This document shows positions 1 through 4,809 of a stretch of DNA of 9,397 nt, in pieces. Positions within the stretch are counted from its first letter, which is position 1. Each line of letters opens with the position of its first letter. The notes below the pieces were generated by a model that was not told where the DNA came from, did not search any database, and saw only the letters and a program-made list of their open reading frames with translations. Source of the DNA: Natrinema soli (GTDB lineage: Archaea; Halobacteriota; Halobacteria; Halobacteriales; Natrialbaceae); assembly GCF_028618695.1 (NCBI RefSeq), contig NZ_JAQIVI010000591.1:1-9397 (forward strand), in the 5' to 3' direction. A program made the position numbers and the translations under genes.

Positions 1-196
1 GCAACTCCTCGTCCTTGACGGTCAGGTGCGGATCGTCCGCGAGGACGGTTCCGACGCCGACCACGACGGCGTCGCTCGAAGCCCGGAGCCGATCGACGCG
101 TGCGAAGTCCGCCTCGCCGCTGATCGCGATCTGTTCGCGCCGGCGCGAGGAGAGTTTGCCGTCCGCACTCGCGGCGGCGTTGACGACGACGTGCAT
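1..196 (-). CDS. arfC: 2,5-diamino-6-(ribosylamino)pyrimidinone 5'-phosphate reductase, N-terminal part (runs off left edge)
   Basis: Reading the minus strand from the ATG at 196-194 gives 65 residues with no stop before the window edge. The protein begins MHVVVNAAASADGKLSS, followed by ISGEADFARVDRLRASSDA and VVVGVGTVLADDPHLTVK. The N-A-A-x-S-A-D-G-K start, the R-x-D-x-L-R-A segment and the V-G-x-G-T-V-L-x-D-D-P-x-L-T block are hallmarks of the RibD C-terminal reductase family. In archaea the stand-alone member is the NAD(P)H-dependent reductase of an early riboflavin/F420 precursor pathway step, acting on the ribosyl side chain of the pyrimidine. Only the nucleotide-binding N-terminal part is visible; the family is about 220 residues long. 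A TATA-like TTTCTTTA on the minus strand (226-219) is centred about 26 bases upstream of the ATG, which supports this start and a leaderless transcript. It is transcribed divergently from the phosphatase-ppk pair. Confidence 0.88.
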   Translation of the reverse strand, partial: MHVVVNAAASADGKLSSRRREQIAISGEADFARVDRLRASSDAVVVGVGTVLADDPHLTVKDEEL

Positions 197-279
197 ATTC
201 GTGGTGGGCGGTCGATCGTAAAGAAATCCCGTGTCTCGGCGGCTGTGGTCCAGTCCGGTCTCAGCGTCCGCGTTCCAAT

Positions 280-315
280 ACACTTCACACGCTGATTACA
301 CTTCGCACGCCGATT
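280..315. repeat. Tandem 18-bp direct repeat (two copies)
   Basis: Copy 1 (280-297) reads ACACTTCACACGCTGATT and copy 2 (298-315) reads ACACTTCGCACGCCGATT. The copies abut exactly and differ at two positions, both transitions. They lie between the two diverging promoters, about 65-100 bases upstream of the TATA element of the phosphatase-ppk pair. They could be a duplicated regulator-binding site or a simple slippage duplication; the sequence alone does not decide. Confidence 0.75.
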
Positions 316-378
316 CCAGATACGCGCCGCGGATGCGGTCCCGCCCGCCGACTACACGGTCCTATATAGTATTAAATA

Positions 379-392
379 CGAAACATATAAAC
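379..392 (+). promoter_or_regulatory. Probable BRE/TATA element of the phosphatase-ppk operon
   Basis: CGAAA followed by CATATAAAC matches the archaeal pattern of a purine-rich BRE and a TATA box. It lies about 45 bases before the GTG at 433, implying a leader of roughly 15-20 bases. An overlapping A/T-rich block just upstream (363-378) is an alternative TATA box. No separate promoter is evident in the 12 bases between the phosphatase and ppk genes, so this element probably drives both. Confidence 0.5.
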
Positions 393-432
393 GACTTATC
401 CGGTCTCGGTGGAGAGTTCGGACGTATAACAC

Positions 433-1125
433 GTGACGACCGGGACCTCCGCGTTCGGCGACACGGTATCGTTCGACCACCGACATATCGACCTCGAGAA
501 CCGGGACGACGTCTACGTCGTCGGTGACGTTCACGGCTGTCTCGACGCGCTCGAGGCGCTGCTGGAGACGCTCGATCTCAGCGGTACCGATCTGGCCGTG
601 TTCGTCGGGGATCTGGTACGAAAGGGGCCGGAGAGCGAGGCCGTGCTCGATCGCATCAGACGGTCGCCGCGGCTGCTCTCGGTCAGGGGGAACAACGAGC
701 GAAAGCTGCTCGAGGGCGAGGCCTCGCTGCCGGCCCTCGACGCGGCCGACTCCCGGTATCTGCAGTCGCTTCCGACGGCGATCTCGTGGGACGGCGGCCT
801 CGTCGTTCACGGCGGCATCGATCCGAACAGGCCGCTGGCGGCCCACTCCGCGGAGGACGTGTTGACGATGCGATCGCCGGACGGCGACGGCTACGACGGT
901 CCCTTCTGGTTCGAGACCTACGAGGGACCGCCGCGGGTCTTTTTCGGCCACACCGTCCTCGACGCCCCGATCGACCGGGAGTGGGCGGTCGGCCTCGATA
1001 CGGGGTGTGTCTACGGTGGAACGCTCACGGCCTACGACGTCCGGCGCGATCGGTTCCACAGCGTCGCCGGAGCCGATCACGTGGAACGATCGTCCGAGAA
1101 GTTCGTCACGCTCGACGACAGTTGA
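433..1125 (+). CDS. PPP-family metallophosphatase (Ser/Thr phosphatase / ApaH-like)
   Basis: This 230-residue protein carries the calcineurin-like phosphoesterase motifs in order: GDVHGC with D32 and H34, GDLVRKGP with D60, GNNE at 86-89, HGG with H126, GHT with H173, and a C-terminal GLDTGCVYGG with D189. D32, H34, D60, N87, H126 and H173 fit the two-metal site. The PPP family removes phosphate from phosphoproteins or cleaves diadenosine polyphosphates; which applies here cannot be read from the sequence. Two positions differ from the classical family: the GNHE histidine that donates a proton is Asn88, and the RG of GDxVDRG is KG. The start is GTG, and no in-frame ATG occurs until residue 146, well inside the domain. 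The stop is 12 bases before ppk, so the two are probably co-transcribed, which suggests a link to phosphate or polyphosphate metabolism. Family call sure, substrate unknown. Confidence 0.92.
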   Translation: MTTGTSAFGDTVSFDHRHIDLENRDDVYVVGDVHGCLDALEALLETLDLSGTDLAVFVGDLVRKGPESEAVLDRIRRSPRLLSVRGNNERKLLEGEASLPALDAADSRYLQSLPTAISWDGGLVVHGGIDPNRPLAAHSAEDVLTMRSPDGDGYDGPFWFETYEGPPRVFFGHTVLDAPIDREWAVGLDTGCVYGGTLTAYDVRRDRFHSVAGADHVERSSEKFVTLDDS

Positions 1126-1137
1126 GGGGAATTTGAG

Positions 1138-3639
1138 ATGAACGAAGGAGATACGACCGAGACCGACGAAGAGGGTTCGAAACCGGACGACCAACCGACC
1201 GAATCCGCGACCGACGAAGCGGCTTCGTTTGCCTTTCGATCGGCGCTGGACGGTGAAGCGGGAGGGGACGCCGACTCGGAGGCGGTCGACCGATCCGCGG
1301 CGGAGCGCGACGACTCGAGTCCGATCGAGCGAACCGCACGGTGGTGTGATTCCGATTCGACAGCGTCGGAGGCGGCGAAGACAGCTGCTGGAACCGATGA
1401 CACCAATATCGACTCGAGCAACGCCAGCGAAACGGCGACGCTCCCCGTTCCAGCCGAGGACGCCGACCGCGTCGATGCGTCCACCGAGACCGACTCGCCG
1501 ACGGCAGCCGATGGGATCGAACGATCGACCACCGAATCCGGGGACTCGGCGATCGACTCCTCGAGCGTCGACCTCACGCAGCCGTCCTACTACCTGAACC
1601 GTGAGCTCAGCGAACTCGCCTTCCAGCGTCGCGTCCTCCACGAGGTGGGGGACGAGACCAATCCGCTCTTAGAGCGGGTGAAGTTCCTCGCGATCGTCAC
1701 GACGAACATGGACGAGTTCTTCCGCAAACGGGTCGGGGGACTGAAACAGCAGATCGCGGCCGGCGTCACCGAGGAGACGCCGGACGGTCGCACGCCGCGA
1801 GAGCAGTGGGCGGACGTCCTCGAGGAATCTCGGCCGCTGCTCGAGCGCCAGGCCGAGTGGTACCGCGAGGAGATCCGACCCGCACTGGCGGACGCGGGGA
1901 TCCACATCGTCGGGTACGACGACCTCGCCGCCGTCGAGCGTCGGAAGCTGCGCGAGTACTTCGAGAGTTCCGTCCTGCCGACCCTGACTCCGTTGACGTT
2001 CGATCCGGCCCACTCGTTCCCGTTCATCTCGAACCAGAGCCTCTCGCTGGCCGTCCTGACGCGAGAACGGGCCGATGCCGATCTCACCTTCTCGCGGGTG
2101 AAGATCCCGCGCAACCAGCTCCGGTTCGTCCAGCTCGGCGACGACGCGCGGTACGTCCGCCTCGAGGACATCGTTCGGGCGAACCTCGATCTGCTCTTCC
2201 CGGATGTCGAGGTGGTCGACACCGCGTTGTTCCGGGTGACGCGTAACGCGGAGGTTCGCCGCAACGAGGAGGTCGCCGAGGACCTGATCGAGATGATCGA
2301 GGAGGTCATCGAAGAACGCCGGTTTGCCACCGCCGTCCGGCTCGAGATCGAGAGCGACGCGCCCGACGAGATCCGCGACATCCTCACGCGCGAACTCGAC
2401 CTCGACGATCGGGAGGTGTTCGCTCTCGACGGACCACTCGAGTACCGAGATTTCGCGGACTTCACCGAGCTCGACCGACCGGAACTGAAGCTGCCCGAGT
2501 GGTCGCCACAGCCCCATCCGCGGCTGGGGCGGTGCGAGGACGGAACGAACGTGTTCGACGCGATCGGCGACCGCGACGTGCTCGTCCACCACCCCTACCA
2601 CTCCTTCGAGGAGACCATCCAGCGGTTCCTCGAGGCCGCGGCGAACGATCCCGACGTGCTCGCGATCAAGGCGGCCATCTACCGGACCGCCAGCGACTCG
2701 CAGGTGATCGAGAGCCTGATTCAAGCCGCTCGAAACGGCAAACAGGTGGCCGTTATGGTCGAACTGAAGGCCCGCTTCGACGAGGAGAACAACCTCGAGT
2801 GGGCGAAGAAGCTCGAGGAGGAGGGGATCCACGTCGCCTACGGGACGATCGGGTACAAGACCCACACGAAGACGTCACTGGTGGTCCGCGAGGAAGACGA
2901 CGGGGTGCGCCTCTACTCCCACGTCGGGACCGGTAACTACCACTCCGAGACTGCGAAGCGCTACGAGGATCTGGGCCTGCTCACGGCCGATCGAGACGTC
3001 GGGCAGGACCTCGTCAGGCTGTTCAACTACTTCACGGGCCACTCGATGTATCGGGACTACCGGAAACTGCTCATCGCGCCGGGGAATATGCGCGATCGCT
3101 TCGTCGAACTCGTTCGGGCCGAAGCCGAGCGCGCCCGCGACGGCGACGACGCCCGTATCGTCGCGAAGATGAACCGTCTCGAGGATCCGAAGATCGTCCG
3201 CGAACTCTATGAAGCGTCGATGGCCGGCGTCGATATCGATCTCGTCGTCCGCGATATCTGTCGACTTCGGCCCGGACTCGAGGGGATCAGCGAGACGATC
3301 GACGTCTACAGCGTCGTCGGCCGGTTCCTCGAGCACTCGAGGATCTTCTACTTCCGCGCCGGCGGCGAGGACCGATACTACATCGGCTCGGCCGACTGGA
3401 TGACCCGCAATCTCGACAGCAGGGTCGAGGCGATCGCGCCGATCGAAGACCCGCGCCTCCAGGGGCGACTCGAGACGATCCTCGAGACCCTGCTGGCGGA
3501 CGATGCGAACAGATGGGTGATGCGTTCGGACGGGAGCTACGATCGGTGCCGGGCCGATGAAGACGGAGCGACGACGAACGTCCACGAGACGTTCATGCGT
3601 TCCGCACTCAACGACGTTCGGAACAATCCTCGGACATGA
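1138..3639 (+). CDS. ppk1: Polyphosphate kinase 1 with acidic N-terminal extension
   Basis: PPK1 reversibly moves the gamma phosphate of ATP onto inorganic polyphosphate. The 833-residue product has a Ser/Thr/Asp/Glu-rich tail (residues 1 to about 148) and then a full-length PPK1 core of about 684 residues. Landmarks are YYLNRELSELAF (151-162) and NMDEFFRKRVGGL (from N190) in the N-terminal and nucleotide-binding region, ELKARFDEENN with metal-site R546, the autophosphorylated His in KTHTKT (H576), HVGTGNYH (595-602), and the second active-site His in EHSRIFYF (H733). All key residues are present, so it should be active in the cytoplasm. The ATG follows GAGGGGA by about 7 bases. No other in-frame ATG occurs before residue 191, inside the core, so the extension appears to be truly encoded. 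It is preceded by the phosphatase with a 12-base gap. A hairpin begins 6 bases after its stop and may end the transcript. Confidence 0.97.
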   Translation: MNEGDTTETDEEGSKPDDQPTESATDEAASFAFRSALDGEAGGDADSEAVDRSAAERDDSSPIERTARWCDSDSTASEAAKTAAGTDDTNIDSSNASETATLPVPAEDADRVDASTETDSPTAADGIERSTTESGDSAIDSSSVDLTQPSYYLNRELSELAFQRRVLHEVGDETNPLLERVKFLAIVTTNMDEFFRKRVGGLKQQIAAGVTEETPDGRTPREQWADVLEESRPLLERQAEWYREEIRPALADAGIHIVGYDDLAAVERRKLREYFESSVLPTLTPLTFDPAHSFPFISNQSLSLAVLTRERADADLTFSRVKIPRNQLRFVQLGDDARYVRLEDIVRANLDLLFPDVEVVDTALFRVTRNAEVRRNEEVAEDLIEMIEEVIEERRFATAVRLEIESDAPDEIRDILTRELDLDDREVFALDGPLEYRDFADFTELDRPELKLPEWSPQPHPRLGRCEDGTNVFDAIGDRDVLVHHPYHSFEETIQRFLEAAANDPDVLAIKAAIYRTASDSQVIESLIQAARNGKQVAVMVELKARFDEENNLEWAKKLEEEGIHVAYGTIGYKTHTKTSLVVREEDDGVRLYSHVGTGNYHSETAKRYEDLGLLTADRDVGQDLVRLFNYFTGHSMYRDYRKLLIAPGNMRDRFVELVRAEAERARDGDDARIVAKMNRLEDPKIVRELYEASMAGVDIDLVVRDICRLRPGLEGISETIDVYSVVGRFLEHSRIFYFRAGGEDRYYIGSADWMTRNLDSRVEAIAPIEDPRLQGRLETILETLLADDANRWVMRSDGSYDRCRADEDGATTNVHETFMRSALNDVRNNPRT

Positions 3640-3645
3640 CATCCT

Positions 3646-3665
3646 CCCCGGCGTGAGCGCCGGGG
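3646..3665 (+). terminator. Perfect 8-bp hairpin just after ppk1, possible terminator
   Basis: CCCCGGCG (3646-3653) pairs perfectly with CGCCGGGG (3658-3665) across a TGAG loop, and TTTCCTT follows. It starts 6 bases beyond the ppk1 stop codon. It could end the phosphatase-ppk transcript. It also fits the end hairpin of an IS200/IS605-type element, so the two roles may coincide. Confidence 0.55.
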
Positions 3666-3683
3666 TTTCCTTGCGCTGGGAGT

Positions 3684-3698
3684 CTCGGCTATGCCGAG
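3684..3698. repeat. 6-bp hairpin inside the element relic
   Basis: CTCGGC (3684-3689) pairs with GCCGAG (3693-3698) around a TAT loop. It is the second hairpin of the left group, 18 bases after the first, and no coding function is assigned to the surrounding DNA. The two together look more like structured RNA or a recombinase-recognised end than like a lone terminator. Confidence 0.5.
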
Positions 3699-3769
3699 TC
3701 CACGGAGGCAACTTGCGGGTTCGTGTGCTCCTCGTTGGGACGGTGAGAGCGTGGTGACTCCAGCCATTC

Positions 3770-3886
3770 GTGACTGTCCCACTTGAGTACGAGCGCATCA
3801 AACGTGTGAAAAACGAACACGGCCTGACGTGGCGTGGGATGTTGATCCACGCCGCCGACGACTTGGAGACTCCGGCCGAGGAGTAA
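3770..3886 (+). CDS. 38-residue ribbon-helix-helix-like ORF, possibly truncated
   Basis: A GTG at 3770 opens a 38-codon frame ending in TAA. It encodes VTVPLEYERIKRVK, then NEHGLTWRGMLIHAA, then DDLETPAEE. A short beta-type start (VTVPLEY) followed by two predicted amphipathic helices is the layout of ribbon-helix-helix DNA-binding or antitoxin-like proteins. I recognise the style of small haloarchaeal proteins of this sort but not a named family. An in-frame TGA at 3755-3757 lies just upstream. There is no evident Shine-Dalgarno site or ATG, so the protein may have lost its first residues and be a remnant. It sits between the two hairpin groups of the presumed element relic and may have been cargo or an accessory gene of it. 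Confidence 0.4.
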   Translation: MTVPLEYERIKRVKNEHGLTWRGMLIHAADDLETPAEE

Positions 3887-3929
3887 TCGGTGGTTCGCGT
3901 CGTAGAGTGACGCGATTCACTCCCGTCCT

Positions 3930-3994
3930 CAGAACGCTTCGCGTTCTGATGTGCGAACGAGACGCGAAGCGTCTCGTCAACGCCGTAAACGGCG
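3930..3994. repeat. Cluster of three hairpins at the right end of the element relic
   Basis: Three stem-loops follow one another. CAGAACGC/GCGTTCTG (3930-3937 and 3941-3948) has a TTC loop. CGAGACGC/GCGTCTCG (3958-3965 and 3969-3976) has a GAA loop. CGCCG/CGGCG (3981-3985 and 3990-3994) has a TAAA loop. The cores of the first two, ACGCTTCGCGT (3934-3944) and ACGCGAAGCGT (3962-3972), are exact reverse complements, so each arm can also pair with the other hairpin. This compact structure fits the right end/guide-RNA scaffold of a TnpB-type element. Confidence 0.6.
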
Positions 3995-4020
3995 GGACTC
4001 TCTCGCTGTTTTAGGTAGTC

Positions 4021-4233
4021 GATTCAATCAGCCCCCTTTCTGTTGGCGGCCAGTTCGATTGGTAGCGGTAAGTGGGCCGATTCCGTCGCGCTCTCGGCGA
4101 ACGGTCACCGTTACGCTCCGCCTGGACTTCGTACGGAGCGCATAGAACGGATATTGATTCCTCAATATCACAACTAGCAGTGGCTTTGTACGTGTCGTCG
4201 GTCGATTCGCATACACGGCTACTTCCCGAACCC
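4021..4233. promoter_or_regulatory. Intergenic region with three successive inverted repeats upstream of the DUF7511-like gene
   Basis: No gene is seen in these 213 bases. Three inverted repeats lie close together. AACGGT-C-ACCGTT is at 4100-4112. CGCTCCG/CGGAGCG (4114-4120 and 4134-4140) has a 13-base loop. GATATTGA/TCAATATC (4150-4157 and 4162-4169) has a TTCC spacer. The last is A/T-rich and about 65 bases before the ATG at 4234, so it could be an operator overlapping or flanking a promoter. GCATACAC (4209-4216) is a weak TATA candidate nearer the ATG. Confidence 0.5.
4150..4169. promoter_or_regulatory. Perfect 8-bp palindrome with 4-bp spacer, operator candidate
   Basis: GATATTGA (4150-4157) is matched exactly by TCAATATC (4162-4169) across TTCC. 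The 20-bp, A/T-rich dyad in otherwise GC-rich DNA, 65 bases before a start codon, has the size expected for a dimeric helix-turn-helix repressor. If its ATAT portion acts as a TATA box, the transcript would start near 4180 with a leader of about 50 bases. Confidence 0.45.
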
Positions 4234-4461
4234 ATGACCGAATTCACCAGCGGTTACGACGATCGATCCGCCCGACGTCGACTCGCCGCGGTCGCGCAAC
4301 ACGAGAGCGACGCGCCCGCGCTCGAGTCGATCGTCGTCCGATACGAGGACCGCCCCGATCGGTGTACGATCGCGCCGCGCGAGTGCTCCGAGGAGGACCA
4401 GTTGACGACGTGGATATCGGCGAACGTCCGAACGTTCGTCGATCTCGCCGACATGCAGTGA
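4234..4461 (+). CDS. Small DUF7511-like haloarchaeal protein
   Basis: The ATG at 4234 opens a 75-residue acidic protein. A variable N-terminus is followed by a conserved-looking core: LESIVVRYEDRPDRCTI (30-46), the acidic ECSEED stretch (50-55), LTTWISA (57-63) and FVDLADMQ (68-75). This pattern (VVRYEDRPDxCTI, LTTWI, a C-terminal FVDL) matches the small DUF7511 proteins found widely in haloarchaea, whose function is unknown. The reading frame stays open upstream to 4072, but those codons give a non-acidic, unconserved translation and overlap the inverted repeats, so I start at 4234. It has no transmembrane segment or signal peptide. C44 and C51 are the only cysteines, too few to suggest a zinc finger in a monomer. 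It stands alone, with a hairpin 30 bases past its stop. Confidence 0.75.
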   Translation: MTEFTSGYDDRSARRRLAAVAQHESDAPALESIVVRYEDRPDRCTIAPRECSEEDQLTTWISANVRTFVDLADMQ

Positions 4462-4491
4462 CAGCCTCCTCGCCGTAAATCAGGTTCGGCG

Positions 4492-4512
4492 TCTCCCGTG
4501 ACTGGCGGGAGA
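4492..4512 (+). terminator. Possible terminator hairpin of the DUF7511-like gene
   Basis: A perfect 7-bp stem, TCTCCCG/CGGGAGA, with loop TGACTGG lies 30 bases beyond the TGA stop. TTCT and, a little further on, an A-rich run follow rather than a clear T tract. Archaeal termination relies mainly on U-rich tracts, so this is weak support. Confidence 0.3.
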
Positions 4513-4780
4513 TTCTCGCCGCAAAAAGACAGCGAGCGTCCGCTCGGCTCCGATCCGAGGGCCGCTGCGCATCGCTCGAGTCGTGTCGTGCCGTGTCAGT
4601 ACCAGCGATGGCTCATCACTGAACTCGTGGCGATACAGACGCCAAACTTGTCTATATAGACCTATTGTTGAGAACCATTATCGATTGAGCGATACAGTCG
4701 AGTAGGTACTAAAAATAGGCGAGAGTGCCGTCAGACAGCATGAATGCTACCGATCCATATCTCTCTATAGACTGGTGGAT

Positions 4781-4787
4781 TTATATT
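4781..4787 (+). promoter_or_regulatory. TATA box for the AbrB-PhoU gene
   Basis: TTATATT is centred 26 bases before the ATG at 4810. That spacing puts the transcription start at or next to the start codon, the usual leaderless arrangement in haloarchaea. It supports the chosen start, since the next upstream part of the frame is short and non-coding in appearance. Confidence 0.6.
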
Positions 4788-4809
4788 GTTACAGTAGAAA
4801 GGGCTGCGT

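Larger units (their letters stand above)
197..432. promoter_or_regulatory. Divergent intergenic region between arfC and the phosphatase-ppk pair
   Basis: This gene-free stretch of 236 bases serves two diverging genes. On the minus side, TTTCTTTA (226-219) sits at the archaeal TATA distance from the arfC ATG. On the plus side, an A/T-rich block at 361-392 contains TATATAGTATTAAATA (363-378) and CGAAACATATAAAC (379-392). The latter looks like a BRE plus TATA box and predicts a transcription start near 412-416. GGTGGAG (408-414) resembles a Shine-Dalgarno site but lies 18 bases before the GTG start, so its use is doubtful. The centre carries the tandem 18-bp repeat listed separately. No convincing small gene is seen here. 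Confidence 0.6.
3640..4020. mobile_element. Probable relic of an IS200/IS605 (IS1341/TnpB-type) element
   Basis: This stretch lacks a normal-length gene but is dense in hairpins: 3646-3665, 3684-3698, 3930-3948, 3958-3976 and 3981-3994. CATCCTCCCCGGCG with its hairpin at the left, and GCCGTAAACGGCGGG followed by ACTCTCTCGCTG at the right, resemble from memory the structured end sequences around TnpB genes in haloarchaea, where the right end also encodes the guide (omega/re) RNA. No tnpA or tnpB coding sequence remains, apart from a 38-residue ORF between the hairpin groups. I infer a decayed or internally deleted element, or a non-autonomous derivative. Its borders are approximate. An unrelated structured RNA or a set of terminators is the main alternative. 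Confidence 0.45.
4462..4809 (+). promoter_or_regulatory. Intergenic region with terminator-like hairpin and phoU promoter
   Basis: No gene is supported in these 348 bases. Near the left end, TCTCCCG (4492-4498) pairs with CGGGAGA (4506-4512) around a 7-base loop, a possible end for the DUF7511-like transcript. The right half is A/T-rich and has several TATA-like words, including the palindrome TCTATATAGA (4651-4660) and CTCTATAGAC (4763-4772), besides the proper TATA candidate just before the next gene. The two TCTATA(TA)GAC words could be related sites. A small RNA in this gap cannot be excluded, but nothing specific points to one. Confidence 0.45.

Noticed and set aside
280..315. CRISPR-like array from the 18-bp repeat
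   Set aside because: Only two copies, directly abutting with no spacer, and no cas gene in the window.
352..1641. 429-codon minus-strand open frame opposite the phosphatase and the start of ppk1
   Set aside because: It is antisense to two genes with clear family motifs, its Arg/Val/Gly-rich translation has no domain, and long antisense frames are normal in GC-rich haloarchaeal DNA.
1669..2865. 398-codon minus-strand open frame inside ppk1
   Set aside because: Antisense to the conserved PPK1 core, no motif, and explained by the GC-rich codon pattern.
2875..3801. 308-codon minus-strand open frame over the end of ppk1 and the relic
   Set aside because: It overlaps the PPK1 active-site region and the hairpins, and its translation shows no recognisable family.
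3829..4014. Plus-strand frame ending RLVNAVNGGTLSLF as a TnpB C-terminus
   Set aside because: Only the last residues look like sequence read through haloarchaeal element ends. There are no RuvC or zinc-finger motifs, so I do not call a tnpB fragment.
4072..4233. Upstream extension of the DUF7511-like gene
   Set aside because: The extra 54 codons run through three inverted repeats and give a non-acidic, unconserved translation; the ATG at 4234 fits the family better.
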